Shown here: one piece after another, positions 1 through 8,425 of the stretch | Layout of the letters: each line of letters begins with the position of its first letter | Numbering within the stretch: the first letter of the stretch is position 1 | Assembly: GCA_024681475.1 (NCBI GenBank) | Contig: JAILAT010000017.1 | Location: 1-62,034 of the forward strand | Origin: Bacteroidales bacterium | Lineage (GTDB): Bacteria > Bacteroidota > Bacteroidia > Bacteroidales > P3 | Reading direction: 5' to 3' | DNA length: 62,034 nt | Notes under the pieces: model-generated | Database searches by the model: none | What the model was told of the DNA's origin: nothing | What the model saw: only the letters and a program-made list of their open reading frames with translations | Program-made: the position numbers and the translations under genes

Positions 1-180
1 TATTGTCATTTCCTCGTATAGCTTGTCGAAGGGCTCTTTGTTTTCAGTCTCATATAGAGGAATGGCATATTTAACTTTTTCGTCGCACAAAGGGCATTGC
101 TTTTCTACGACACTACCGGGTTGATATTCCTTCTCGTTGATCTCTATCAACGTCTTGCATTTGGGACAGCTCTGTTTCAT
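1..180 (-). CDS. Zinc-ribbon protein, N-terminal part only
   Basis: The gene starts at 180 and runs off the left edge of the window, so only its first 60 codons are seen. They contain two Cys-x2-Cys pairs (CPKC at residues 5-8 and CPLC at about 29-32), the pattern of a small zinc ribbon, followed by a charged stretch. There is no signal peptide, so the protein is probably cytoplasmic. The M16 peptidase behind it ends at 185 on the same strand, and the 4-base gap suggests one transcript. The function cannot be told from this fragment. Confidence 0.7.
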   Translation of the reverse strand, partial: MKQSCPKCKTLIEINEKEYQPGSVVEKQCPLCDEKVKYAIPLYETENKEPFDKLYEEMTI

Positions 181-184
181 ATCT

Positions 185-3055
185 TTACCATTTAATCATT
201 TCTTTGTATTTCACCTCTTTCACTTCGCCGTATTGCTTCAGGGCTTTGAGGTCGTATTTCTTGGCGTTGCCGCTGATGGTGATGACAATGGGGCGATCCT
301 TGATGTATTTGTCGTGGAACTTTTGCAGGTCGCTGTATTGCAGCGTCTCTATTTGTCGCGTCATTTCGCTGCGTGGGTCTCTCTGCACGCGCTCCACCTC
401 CATCCAGTAACGTACCTGCTCGGGAATTTGGCGGAAGCTGACATACTGGCTGTTGCGTGTGGCAATGAGGTAGTCGCGCGAGGTCTCGAATTTCTCTGGC
501 CTGTCGGGGAATTTCGTCATCAGTTCCAGCATGGCCTCGATGCCGTCGTTGGTCTTGTCGCACTGCGTGCCCAGGTAGCAGTATAGGTACGGCTTTCTGC
601 GCTGCAGCACGTCGTATTTGAAGAGGCCATAGGTGTGGTAGCCCAGCGAGCGGAACTCACGAATCTCTTGGAAGACCACCGAGTTCATGCCGCCGCCGAA
701 GTATTCGTTGAACATCAGACATGTGGCGCGGTCGCGAAGGTCGAATTTGTCGCTTTCGGCCTGGAAACTGATGTCGCTTTTCATGAACGATTTGTCGCTG
801 GCGTAGAGCACCTTGTTCTCTTTCTGCTCGACGGGTGTGCGGCGACGTTGCGGCATGGTCGTCTTTGCATCGCGCACCAGCCCGTTGTCTATCAGTATCT
901 TCGCTACACTCTCGGGACTGCGGCGACCCACAAAAGTGATGTATCCGTCGCGCTCAAACATCGGAGCCATGTAGCCCGTCAGCTCTTCGCCCGTGACTTT
1001 CTTCATCTCTTTGATGGTGCTGTGGTTCAGGAACGACGACATTTCGCCATACTCCACATATTCCGCCAGGGCGCTGCTCCATGTCGAGGCGTCTTTTTTA
1101 GCTGCTTTGGCCGAAGCTTGTGCTTCCTGGATGAGGTTCTTCAGCTGCTGCTCGTCGTGGCGCGGGTTCTTTAGCTTTTGTGCCACCAGCGCCATGATGG
1201 CTTCCATATTGCGCTCGAAGCCGATGATTTTCAGGCAGGTGTAATCTTCCTGGCAGCTCAGCTGCATGATGCCGCCAAGACGTTCCAGCTCTATCTCGAA
1301 TTCGTGAAGCGTCATGTCGTTGGCGCCAAGCATGTTGAAATAGGTCAAGGCATACTCCAAGTCTTTGTTGTCCAGTGTGCCGTAATGGTAATTGATGTTG
1401 AGGGTGAAGAGGTCGTTTTTCTTGTTCTCGGTGGTATACATGGTGTAACCCTTGGCGGCAGTTGTGATGGCTAAGTCTTTTTTGAAGTCGATGACCTGAG
1501 GCTCGATGGGCGCTACTTGGCGTTCCGCTATCATCTGTGCAAAAGGCGATTTCTGGCCTTGGTTCTGCACGTCGAGGTGGTCCCAGTCGGGTTTCACGGC
1601 AGCGCTTTTCTTGGGGAGACCCATTGACGAGCGCACAATGGTGCAGTGGTTGCGGTCGAAGTATTTTTGTGCCACGCGCATGATGTCTTCGCGGGTCATC
1701 AGCTGCAGCCGCTCGTTGTCTTTCTCCCATTCGGAGTATGTCATCCCGCTCATTTCCAGCGATTCCAGCAGCATGGCAATACCTTCGAGACTCTCCATGC
1801 TGGCGGTGCGATCGAGCAGGTACTTCATCTTGATGCTCTCCAGCAATTTGTCGCTGAAATGGCCTGCCTTCACCGAGTCCAGACAATTCCATATCAGCTC
1901 TTCGGCAGCGGCGTGCTTCTGTCCTACGATTTTGGGGACATAGAGAATGACGTTGGAGCCGGCGTCCTGCAGCGAGAGACTCATCAGCTGTGCCGCCATC
2001 AGTTTGCCTTCCGAGGCAAGCTCGTCGAGGCTTCCGTTGCCGCCCGACACTATTTGGCTCAGCACCGAAAGAGGCAGCTCGTCGGGATCGTTGGCTTTTA
2101 CGCCGGGGAAGATCATCAGACCTGCCTTCACAGGGGTCTGCTTCACCTCCTTGATGGTCTGTTTCTCGAAGCGCGGCAGATTGTATTCCGGCTGCACAAT
2201 CTGCTCGCCGCTATTCCATTGGCTAAAATAGCGCTTGGCCATCTCCAAAGCATCGAAGGTGTACAGGTCTCCCACCAGCAGTAAGGTCATGTTGCGGGCT
2301 ACGTAATATTTGTCGTAAAAGGCCTTCATCTGCGACGGCTGCGGATTTTTCAGATGTTCGTCGAGGCCGATGATGTCACGGCTGTATGGATGGTCGCCAA
2401 ACGACTCGGTGAAGATGTTGCGCGAGAAGGTGTATAGCATCTCGTTGGCATACATGTTGCGCTCTTCATACACTGCTTCCAGCTCGCTCTGGAACAGTCG
2501 GTATACGGGGTTTCGGAAACGCTCGGCGTAGACCATCATCCAGTTTTCCAGCTGGTTGGAAGGTAGCGTGTTGTAATACACTGTCTGGTCGTAGCTTGTG
2601 CCCGCATTGAGCCCCGTGCAGCCCATTTGCTGCAGGATGGCGTCGGTCTCGTTGGCAATGGCGTATTTCGATGCCAGAATGTTCAATCGGTTGATTTCAA
2701 GTTGCACATCATGGCGCTCCTTCTCGTCTCGTGTGGCGTGGAGCTTGTCGTACATCAGGCTGATGCTGTCCAGATACACTCTCTCGCTGTCCCAGTCGGT
2801 GGTGCCGATCAAGTCGGTGCCTTTGAACATGATATGCTCAAAGTAGTGCGCCACGCCTGTGGCGGCAGTGTCTTCGTTCTTGCTGCCGGCGTGGACGATG
2901 ACGGCACCGAAGATTTTCGGGGCAGAGTGCTCCTCGGCGATGATCACTTTCAGTCCGTTGTCCAAGTAGAATGTAGATACTTTCAGCGGCTCCTGCGCCA
3001 GCATGCACAAAGGCATAGCCAGTGCAAACATCAGTGTTACAACGATTTTCTTCAT
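185..3055 (-). CDS. M16 family zinc metallopeptidase (insulinase/PqqL type), exported
   Basis: This is a two-lobed M16 protease of 956 residues. The inverted zinc motif HxxEH is present as H70-Y-F-E73-H74, and a conserved Glu in EAVYEERN further on is the likely third ligand. The first 21 residues (MKKIVVTLMF, then a hydrophobic stretch ending LAQ) form a Sec signal peptide, so the enzyme acts in the periplasm or at the outer membrane on peptides. The ATG at 3055 is chosen over an in-frame TTG at 3064 because it begins directly at the signal peptide. The second half lacks an HxxEH motif, as is usual for the inactive lobe. A promoter lies just upstream. Confidence 0.93.
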   Translation of the reverse strand: MKKIVVTLMFALAMPLCMLAQEPLKVSTFYLDNGLKVIIAEEHSAPKIFGAVIVHAGSKNEDTAATGVAHYFEHIMFKGTDLIGTTDWDSERVYLDSISLMYDKLHATRDEKERHDVQLEINRLNILASKYAIANETDAILQQMGCTGLNAGTSYDQTVYYNTLPSNQLENWMMVYAERFRNPVYRLFQSELEAVYEERNMYANEMLYTFSRNIFTESFGDHPYSRDIIGLDEHLKNPQPSQMKAFYDKYYVARNMTLLLVGDLYTFDALEMAKRYFSQWNSGEQIVQPEYNLPRFEKQTIKEVKQTPVKAGLMIFPGVKANDPDELPLSVLSQIVSGGNGSLDELASEGKLMAAQLMSLSLQDAGSNVILYVPKIVGQKHAAAEELIWNCLDSVKAGHFSDKLLESIKMKYLLDRTASMESLEGIAMLLESLEMSGMTYSEWEKDNERLQLMTREDIMRVAQKYFDRNHCTIVRSSMGLPKKSAAVKPDWDHLDVQNQGQKSPFAQMIAERQVAPIEPQVIDFKKDLAITTAAKGYTMYTTENKKNDLFTLNINYHYGTLDNKDLEYALTYFNMLGANDMTLHEFEIELERLGGIMQLSCQEDYTCLKIIGFERNMEAIMALVAQKLKNPRHDEQQLKNLIQEAQASAKAAKKDASTWSSALAEYVEYGEMSSFLNHSTIKEMKKVTGEELTGYMAPMFERDGYITFVGRRSPESVAKILIDNGLVRDAKTTMPQRRRTPVEQKENKVLYASDKSFMKSDISFQAESDKFDLRDRATCLMFNEYFGGGMNSVVFQEIREFRSLGYHTYGLFKYDVLQRRKPYLYCYLGTQCDKTNDGIEAMLELMTKFPDRPEKFETSRDYLIATRNSQYVSFRQIPEQVRYWMEVERVQRDPRSEMTRQIETLQYSDLQKFHDKYIKDRPIVITISGNAKKYDLKALKQYGEVKEVKYKEMIKW

Positions 3056-3078
3056 ATTAAGCAAATACTTGTTTTTTG

Positions 3079-3110
3079 CAAAGGTACTAAAAATATTTAT
3101 CCTGTAACAA
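3079..3110 (-). promoter_or_regulatory. Bacteroidetes-type promoter for the M16 peptidase gene
   Basis: On the minus strand a TTG at 3110-3108 is followed after 21 bases by TACCTTTG at 3086-3079, which fits the Bacteroidetes -33/-7 consensus (TTTG or TTG, then TAnnTTTG). The predicted start of transcription lies about 20 bases before the ATG at 3055. Confidence 0.7.
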
Positions 3111-3145
3111 TATTTTTTTGTCTATGCCGTTGTGCTTGTGTTTGA

Positions 3146-4702
3146 ATGAAATACGTTGCCATGACACTGCGTTCTGCCCATATAGCCCTTCTCTTTTTCG
3201 TGCTGTTGTCGCTTACGGCACATGCGCAGGTGTGGGAAGATTTCAGCGACGGCGATTTCACCCACAATCCCACCTGGACAGGCGACACCGCCGACTTCCG
3301 TGTCAACAGCAACAATCAGTTGCAATTGTTTTCTGGGGTGTCTGAAGTTTCGTTATCACAACTCCTGTTCCATTTCGCAATGCCTAGAACGGACACTATT
3401 AGCTGGGAATTCTGGATTAAGTTTGGCTATTCTCCCTCCGTTAATAATATGGCCATGGTGGCATTGTATTCTAATATTGATGATTTGCTTTATAGTAGTC
3501 AATATCTGGCATTAGCAATTCTAGACCGTTATTCAGATTCCCATAAACGTATTGCATTGTACCAAGATAGAGAACGTTTGTTCTTTTGTGGTAATTCTTT
3601 AACACGGACACCTCTGTCGTTAAGAATGAAGGTGCTGCTGATTAATAAGTCTACTGTTGAAGTTTGGGGAGATACGGTATGTAGTGGTATCGTTCCCCAT
3701 TATGTATTTTTGGGAGGTGGACAACTCATTGAAGGAACTAGTATACCTGACAGTGCTTTTTTCGGATGGTGCTGTATGTATACACCTTCCAGAGGGGATC
3801 GTTTTTATCTTGACGATATAGGCATCAATAGAACATTGCCTCCTCTTCCTGTTGTTTATAGTCTCCACCCTGGCGACGTGGTGGTCAACGAGGTGCTGTT
3901 CAATCCGACGACTGGCGGGGCGGATTATGTGGAGATATATAACCGCACAGACAGTGTTATTCCGCTGAATGACTTGCGTTTGGCACGATTCGATGGCGAG
4001 TCGGTCTCACGCCTCTATCCCTTCGCCAACGAGGGTGTGCTGATGCCTCACGACTATGCCGTGGTGACCACCGACAGGCAGTTTGTGGCTTCGAACTACA
4101 CCGTGCAGCAGCCTTCCAAACTCTTCGAAGTCAGTGCGATGCCTTCCTATCCCGATGCCGCAGGCACCGTCATGCTGACGAAACCCGACACCGCGGTGCT
4201 CGACCGCTTCGACTATTCCGCCTCAATGCATAGCAACCTGCTGAACGACGTGGAGGGCGTAGCGCTGGAGCGCCGATCGCCCGATGCTGCCACCAACGAT
4301 GCGAACAACTGGTATTCAGCTTCTTCGCTTTCGGGTTTCGGCACCCCGACAGCCAAAAACTCACAGTCGCACGAGTTCCTTTTCGTGGACAACGATTTTA
4401 CCGTCGAGCCTACACTTTTTTCGCCCGACGGCGACGGATACAACGACTTGACGAATATTGCTTACTCGCTGAACAACTGCGATTTGTCGTGCGATATCAC
4501 TGTCTTCGATGCCCATGGACGCTTGGTGCGCCACTTGACGCGTGCTGCCCTTCTGGGCTGTGAGGGGGTGGTGGCATGGGATGGCACTGACGATGCCGGC
4601 TCGCGTTGTGCACGTGGCAACTACATGATTGTGGTCGACGCCTACAACGCTGCAGGACGTAGGCAGCAGCTTCGCCGACGCGTGTCGCTAGTAATTAATT
4701 GA
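3146..4702 (+). CDS. Secreted lamin-tail domain protein with FlgD/gliding-type C-terminus
   Basis: This is an exported protein of 518 residues. Residues 1-28 form a signal peptide ending AHAQ. A central lamin-tail domain begins near VVVNEVLFNP (about residue 250) and continues through DYVEIYNRTD. The C-terminal 110 residues hold the motif FSPDGDGYND and an Ig-like fold typical of gliding-motility or CHU C-terminal domains and FlgD-like repeats. The protein probably sits on the cell surface. The middle of the gene, about 3320-3860, is clearly richer in A and T than both flanks, which suggests a different origin or relaxed selection for that segment. The ligand is unknown. Confidence 0.8.
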   Translation: MKYVAMTLRSAHIALLFFVLLSLTAHAQVWEDFSDGDFTHNPTWTGDTADFRVNSNNQLQLFSGVSEVSLSQLLFHFAMPRTDTISWEFWIKFGYSPSVNNMAMVALYSNIDDLLYSSQYLALAILDRYSDSHKRIALYQDRERLFFCGNSLTRTPLSLRMKVLLINKSTVEVWGDTVCSGIVPHYVFLGGGQLIEGTSIPDSAFFGWCCMYTPSRGDRFYLDDIGINRTLPPLPVVYSLHPGDVVVNEVLFNPTTGGADYVEIYNRTDSVIPLNDLRLARFDGESVSRLYPFANEGVLMPHDYAVVTTDRQFVASNYTVQQPSKLFEVSAMPSYPDAAGTVMLTKPDTAVLDRFDYSASMHSNLLNDVEGVALERRSPDAATNDANNWYSASSLSGFGTPTAKNSQSHEFLFVDNDFTVEPTLFSPDGDGYNDLTNIAYSLNNCDLSCDITVFDAHGRLVRHLTRAALLGCEGVVAWDGTDDAGSRCARGNYMIVVDAYNAAGRRQQLRRRVSLVIN

Positions 4703-4734
4703 TGATAAATACAATAGAATAAAAACAACTCATT

Positions 4735-5220
4735 ATGCCGCTAATTACTTTTGTATTACGTCTGGCTTGCGCTCTGCTGGCAGGAGCGCTGATTGGCGCC
4801 GAGCGTGAAATACGTCACCGCCATGGCGGCCTCACCACCAACTCGCTGGTGGCAGTAGGCGCCTGTATCTATATCCTTATCTCCGAGTCGATCATCATGA
4901 CTGCCGTCGCCAACGGCGGAATGGTCAACAATGACAATTTGCGTGTCCTCTCGCAGGTGGTGACAGGCATCGGCTTCCTCGGTGCCGGCGTCATCATCAA
5001 GAATGGTGTCAACATCCAGGGTCTCAGCTCCGCCGCCACCATCTGGTGTTCGGCGGGAGTGGGCTGCCTCTGTGGCTATGGCATGTGGCGTGAGGCTGCC
5101 ATCGCGCTGGGATTCATCCTTTTCATCAACTGGGTACTAAAAGGAATAGAGCGTCTCTTCAAAGAGAAACGCTCTAAAAATCGTACCGAGGAAGAGAACG
5201 AGAATGTCGACGTGGCCTGA
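4735..5220 (+). CDS. MgtC/SapB family membrane protein
   Basis: This 161-residue protein matches the membrane domain of MgtC/SapB proteins, with the conserved patterns GALIGAERE, GGLTTNSLVAVGA and GFLGAGVI and four or five hydrophobic helices. It lacks the C-terminal cytoplasmic ACT-like domain found in Salmonella MgtC and ends in a charged tail. Family members have been linked to survival in low magnesium and to ATP synthase or phosphate control, but the role here is not known. The gene follows the lamin-tail gene by 32 bases and converges on the next gene with only 3 bases between stop codons. Confidence 0.88.
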   Translation: MPLITFVLRLACALLAGALIGAEREIRHRHGGLTTNSLVAVGACIYILISESIIMTAVANGGMVNNDNLRVLSQVVTGIGFLGAGVIIKNGVNIQGLSSAATIWCSAGVGCLCGYGMWREAAIALGFILFINWVLKGIERLFKEKRSKNRTEEENENVDVA

Positions 5221-5223
5221 CGG

Positions 5224-5634
5224 CTAATTGTCCACTTTCTGAAACTTCTTCACTGTCAGCACCAACTCGGTGATGATGAAAGTGGTGAATACCACATAGT
5301 AGATCAGAAAACCGATGATGAAATGCTTCTGTAGTGTCACCTCGGTGAGTGGGCCAATGGCGAACATCCCCACAATGAGCACCCCCATGTGCAGGAACAA
5401 CACTCCAACTGACAGCGCCAGAAAGGACTGCACGAAGGTCTTGGGCGACTTGTTCACGCTACGCATCGTCAGCCAATACTGTAGCGCGTCGACCACGGCG
5501 AAGTAGAGCACCAGCAGGGGCATCGCCAACGCCGGCAGGATGGCAAAGAATTCCATGTGAAACCATAGCGTGGCAAAATAACCCAGCATGGCCACCAGGG
5601 AGAGAATGAGCAGATGTACGGTGTATCTCTTCAT
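5224..5634 (-). CDS. Small membrane protein of unknown function, four helices
   Basis: The 136-residue product has four hydrophobic segments (about residues 5-22, 28-50, 70-95 and 105-130) with short charged connections, and no signal peptide or known motif. It is the last gene of the pyrB-pyrI group, starting 40 bases after pyrI on the same strand, so it may be cotranscribed with it. I do not recognise the family. Its size and layout resemble small membrane proteins of Bacteroidetes of no assigned role. Confidence 0.75.
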   Translation of the reverse strand: MKRYTVHLLILSLVAMLGYFATLWFHMEFFAILPALAMPLLVLYFAVVDALQYWLTMRSVNKSPKTFVQSFLALSVGVLFLHMGVLIVGMFAIGPLTEVTLQKHFIIGFLIYYVVFTTFIITELVLTVKKFQKVDN

Positions 5635-5674
5635 CGTTCAGCGGTTTTGTCTCCAGAAATACTAGCTTATAGGG

Positions 5675-6136
5675 CTAGTCTTGAAACTTCATGGTCTCCT
5701 TGGTGGTGAATTTCTCGCAGTAGTGGCAGCGCAGTTTCAGCGGGTCGCGGTCCACCACATCGAACTTTGTCTCGATGGCCTCGAAGTTGGTGATGCACTT
5801 GGGGTTCATGCATTTGATGATTTTGTTCACATGGTCGGGCACCTCGGCATGGATCTTCTCCTCAACCTGATAGTTGCGGATTTTGATGATGCTGGCCAGC
5901 GGCGCCACGAGGGCTATCTTGTTGATTTCGTCATGGTCGAAATATTTGTTCTTGATTTTGATGATGCCCTTGCGGCCGTATTTCTGGCTGTGCAGGTAGT
6001 TGCCTATCAGCACCTCGTCGTTGTATTTGTCGAGGCCCAGGATGCGAATCACCTGGTACACCACGTCGGTGGGTATGTGGTCTATGACGGTGCCATTCTC
6101 AATGGCGGGGACTATTAATTCTTTTTTCGGTTCCAT
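5675..6136 (-). CDS. pyrI: Aspartate carbamoyltransferase regulatory subunit
   Basis: This is the 153-residue regulatory chain of aspartate transcarbamoylase. The N-terminal allosteric domain carries the nucleotide-binding pattern (GTVIDHIP near residue 15). The C-terminal zinc domain has four Cys ligands, in C-x4-C (CMNPKC) and C-x2-C (CHYC). The zinc domain contacts the PyrB catalytic trimers, and binding of CTP or ATP tunes the holoenzyme. The gene follows pyrB by about 90 bases, so both are probably transcribed from the attenuated promoter upstream of pyrB. Confidence 0.95.
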   Translation of the reverse strand: MEPKKELIVPAIENGTVIDHIPTDVVYQVIRILGLDKYNDEVLIGNYLHSQKYGRKGIIKIKNKYFDHDEINKIALVAPLASIIKIRNYQVEEKIHAEVPDHVNKIIKCMNPKCITNFEAIETKFDVVDRDPLKLRCHYCEKFTTKETMKFQD

Positions 6137-6226
6137 TGCTGTTTTGTTTTTGGGTGTGAATGGTTTTGTGTTTGTGGTTCGTTGTCGGGATGGCCGGAAT
6201 GCTCCGGTTGTCCCGCCTGCCTTTTG

Positions 6227-7144
6227 TTATCTTACGCCGAGGATGGCTGCCATCAGGGCCTGGCGTACATAGACGCCGTTCTGGGCCTGGCGGAAGTAGT
6301 AGGCATAGGGTGTACGGTCCACATCCACAGTGATTTCGTTGACGCGCGGCAGCGGGTGCAGCACTTTCATGTTGGGCTTGCAGCCTTTCAGCATCGACGC
6401 TGTGAGGATGCAGCTGTCTTTCACACGTTCGTACTCCAGCGGGTCGGGGAAACGCTCACGCTGCACACGGGTCATGTAGATGATGTCGGAGTTGGCAATC
6501 ACGTCGTTAAGGTCGGTATACTGGTAATATTTCAGTCCGGCGTTCTTGATGGAAGCCTTCACCGACGAGGGGAGCTTCAGCTCCTGCGGCGAGACAAGAT
6601 GGAACGTGGCGTTGAAGTTGCACATGGCTTGCACCAGCGAGTGGACGGTGCGGCCATACTTCAGGTCGCCGACGCAGGCTATCTGCAGGTTCTCCAAGGT
6701 GCCTTGCGTCTTGCGGATGCTGTAGAGGTCGAGCATGCACTGTGTGGGGTGCTGGTTGGCACCGTCGCCGGCGTTGATGACGGGCACGGCGCTCACCTCG
6801 CTGGCGTAGCGGCTGCTGCCCTCCTTGGGGTTACGCATGACGATGAGGTCGGCGTAGCTGGCCACCATGACGATGGTGTCGTGTAACGACTCGCCTTTCT
6901 GCACACTGGTGCCACCCGGGTCGCTGAAACCGATGATGCGGGCACCGAGTTGGTTGGCGGCGCTTTCGAAGCTCAGACGCGTACGTGTCGAGGGTTCGAA
7001 AAAGAGTGTGGCCACCACCTTGTCTTTCAAGATAGGCTGTTTGGGATTCTTTTCGAATTCTTCAGCGATATCCAGCACTTGGATATATTCCTCTTTGCTG
7101 AAGTCTGTAATGGAAATCAAGTTCCGTCCTTTTAAATTACCCAT
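6227..7144 (-). CDS. pyrB: Aspartate carbamoyltransferase catalytic subunit
   Basis: PyrB joins carbamoyl phosphate and aspartate, the committed step of pyrimidine synthesis. The 305-residue chain has the carbamoyl phosphate motif STRTR at about residues 52-56 and the HPLPRVNEI motif near 265, which contributes to the active site. Its length is normal for the family. It is followed by pyrI, giving the class B dodecameric enzyme. The 200-base leader upstream holds a predicted transcription attenuator described separately. Confidence 0.97.
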   Translation of the reverse strand: MGNLKGRNLISITDFSKEEYIQVLDIAEEFEKNPKQPILKDKVVATLFFEPSTRTRLSFESAANQLGARIIGFSDPGGTSVQKGESLHDTIVMVASYADLIVMRNPKEGSSRYASEVSAVPVINAGDGANQHPTQCMLDLYSIRKTQGTLENLQIACVGDLKYGRTVHSLVQAMCNFNATFHLVSPQELKLPSSVKASIKNAGLKYYQYTDLNDVIANSDIIYMTRVQRERFPDPLEYERVKDSCILTASMLKGCKPNMKVLHPLPRVNEITVDVDRTPYAYYFRQAQNGVYVRQALMAAILGVR

Positions 7145-7186
7145 GATATATATTGTTTTAGTTATTACTATCTGGTGTCTCGTGCC

Positions 7187-7336
7187 TTACTGCAGGGTGG
7201 GGCAGAGGCATTCCGCCGACAAAAAAAAAGCGACTACAAAGCCGCTGGGAGAAAAAAAACCGATGTCGCGTGCACCTGTTTGGGGTGCAGATAATCTGAC
7301 ATTCAGATGGTTACTATCGTTTGTTCTCCAACTCAT
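7187..7336 (-). CDS. Predicted pyrBI leader peptide, 49 codons
   Basis: An open frame of 49 codons starts with ATG at 7336, eight bases after the -7 element, and ends with TAA at 7187, 42 bases before pyrB. It runs through a hairpin, a run of eight U, and the whole terminator hairpin with its U tail. In E. coli a 44-residue pyrBI leader peptide does the same, and the ribosome following polymerase blocks the terminator when UTP is low. Translation is inferred only. A second ATG at 7302 opens a 22-codon frame that stops (TAG, 7234-7236) in the terminator loop and would serve equally well. The near-absent 5' UTR of the longer frame is a weakness. Confidence 0.45.
   Translation of the reverse strand: MSWRTNDSNHLNVRLSAPQTGARDIGFFSPSGFVVAFFLSAECLCPTLQ
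7221..7289 (-). promoter_or_regulatory. pyrBI attenuator: pause hairpin, U8 tract, intrinsic terminator
   Basis: Read on the minus strand, a perfect 6-bp hairpin (TGCACC and GGTGCA, 7289-7271, 7-base loop) is followed by U8 at 7259-7252. Next comes a 7-bp hairpin at 7246-7229 (AGCGGCT, loop TTGT, AGTCGCT, one G-U pair) that runs directly into U8 at 7228-7221. The last part is a normal intrinsic terminator placed between promoter and pyrB. The order pause hairpin, U-rich pause site, terminator is that of enterobacterial pyrBI attenuation. No PyrR-binding element was recognised. Confidence 0.65.
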
Positions 7337-7343
7337 ACAACTA

Positions 7344-7351
7344 CAAAGATA
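7344..7351 (-). promoter_or_regulatory. -7 promoter element for the pyrBI leader
   Basis: TATCTTTG at 7351-7344 on the minus strand is an exact Bacteroidetes -7 element. The upstream -33 region (TTTC about 20 bases away) is a weak match. Transcription would begin near 7339, giving a leader of about 195 bases before pyrB. Confidence 0.65.
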
Positions 7352-7548
7352 AGAAATATTTCAGACACAGCGAAAAAACTTTTCAACAAGGTGTTGATTG
7401 TTTTCCGGTCTGTGTGTTGAGGGCGCCTGTTTCGGGTGCCGCGGGCGATATCGCCAAGAGCGCTGTCTTGCAGTGCGGTAGGGATGAAAAAGCCGCCGAA
7501 CACGAATGTCCAGCGGCCGTCTATGAAAGATTGTAAAATGCAATGTGG

Positions 7549-8286
7549 TTAGAAATGGAAACCGATGCGAAGCGAGAGCATACCGATGTTGCGCTGCACC
7601 ACGTCGTTTATCTCTGTGGTAGTGGTCACAGTGCCGAGATAGGCAGGGTCAGAAAGGTTGTCGGCCGTATTGCTGGAGTAGTCGATCACGTGCTTGCCAT
7701 AACCCTGATAGTGGAGGCTGGCGCTGACGTGCGGGCCAAAGTAGCAACCGGCGCCCACCTGCCATGCGAAGTTGGTGGTCGGTTTGTATCTCAGTTTCAA
7801 GTCGTTGTAGGTGGGGCCAGCAGTCTCCTTGGTGATCAGCAACATGTCGGCACCGAGACCGAATTCGACGAAAGGAGTGAAGATATCGGTCAGCTGATAG
7901 CGATAGTTGACGCCCATATAGACAGGAATATTGAAATAGTTGGGTGCGGTGCACTTGGCTTGGGTGAAGTCGTCGCGATATTCGCCTTTCAGGGCATTCC
8001 ACTGGAAGTCAGCACTGATATAAGGGGAGACCTCGCCGTAGCCAATGTCGAAATGATAGCTGGCACGATAGCCCATACCGAAGCCTACCATGGCGCCGGA
8101 GCCTACTCTGTTTTTGAGCATGGGAGGATAAATGCCGATCAGTTTATCGTTGAATTGTGCCGTGGGGCAGTTGAGGTTCAAAAACAAAGACTGTTCGAGG
8201 TTCTCAAGCTGTGCTTTGGCGCAAAAACCGCCCAAAATGAAAGCAGTAAAAATGGCTAATGCATTGAATTTGATGGTTTTGTTCAT
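7549..8286 (-). CDS. Outer-membrane beta-barrel protein
   Basis: The 245-residue product has a signal peptide ending CAKAQ at about residue 25. Alternating hydrophobic and aromatic beta-strands follow (YISADFQW, YFNIPVYMGVNYRY, FVEFGLGADML), and it ends in the aromatic strand SLRIGFHF, the usual barrel-closing signal. It resembles the porin-like OprF/PorT barrels common in Bacteroidales. No substrate can be assigned. It has its own promoter and is transcribed away from the next barrel gene. Confidence 0.8.
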   Translation of the reverse strand: MNKTIKFNALAIFTAFILGGFCAKAQLENLEQSLFLNLNCPTAQFNDKLIGIYPPMLKNRVGSGAMVGFGMGYRASYHFDIGYGEVSPYISADFQWNALKGEYRDDFTQAKCTAPNYFNIPVYMGVNYRYQLTDIFTPFVEFGLGADMLLITKETAGPTYNDLKLRYKPTTNFAWQVGAGCYFGPHVSASLHYQGYGKHVIDYSSNTADNLSDPAYLGTVTTTTEINDVVQRNIGMLSLRIGFHF

Positions 8287-8311
8287 GGTGTTGTATTTTT
8301 ATTTGAGAAAA

Positions 8312-8319
8312 CAAAGATA
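8312..8319 (-). promoter_or_regulatory. -7 promoter element for the 7549-8286 barrel gene
   Basis: TATCTTTG at 8319-8312 (minus strand) lies 25 bases before the ATG at 8286 and matches the TAnnTTTG consensus. No clear -33 match was noted. Confidence 0.6.
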
Positions 8320-8358
8320 GGATATTTTTTTATGTATGGCAATAATTTGAACATTTTT

Positions 8359-8389
8359 TTTGCCAATCGGATAAAGTTGTGTATTTTTG
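8359..8389 (+). promoter_or_regulatory. Promoter for the 8426 porin gene
   Basis: TTTG at 8359-8362 and TATTTTTG at 8382-8389 are separated by 19 bases, a full Bacteroidetes promoter. Transcription should start near 8395, about 30 bases before the TTG start of the porin gene. Confidence 0.75.
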
Positions 8390-8425
8390 CAGTCTGTTGG
8401 TAATAATGTATAAAATAATAAAAAA

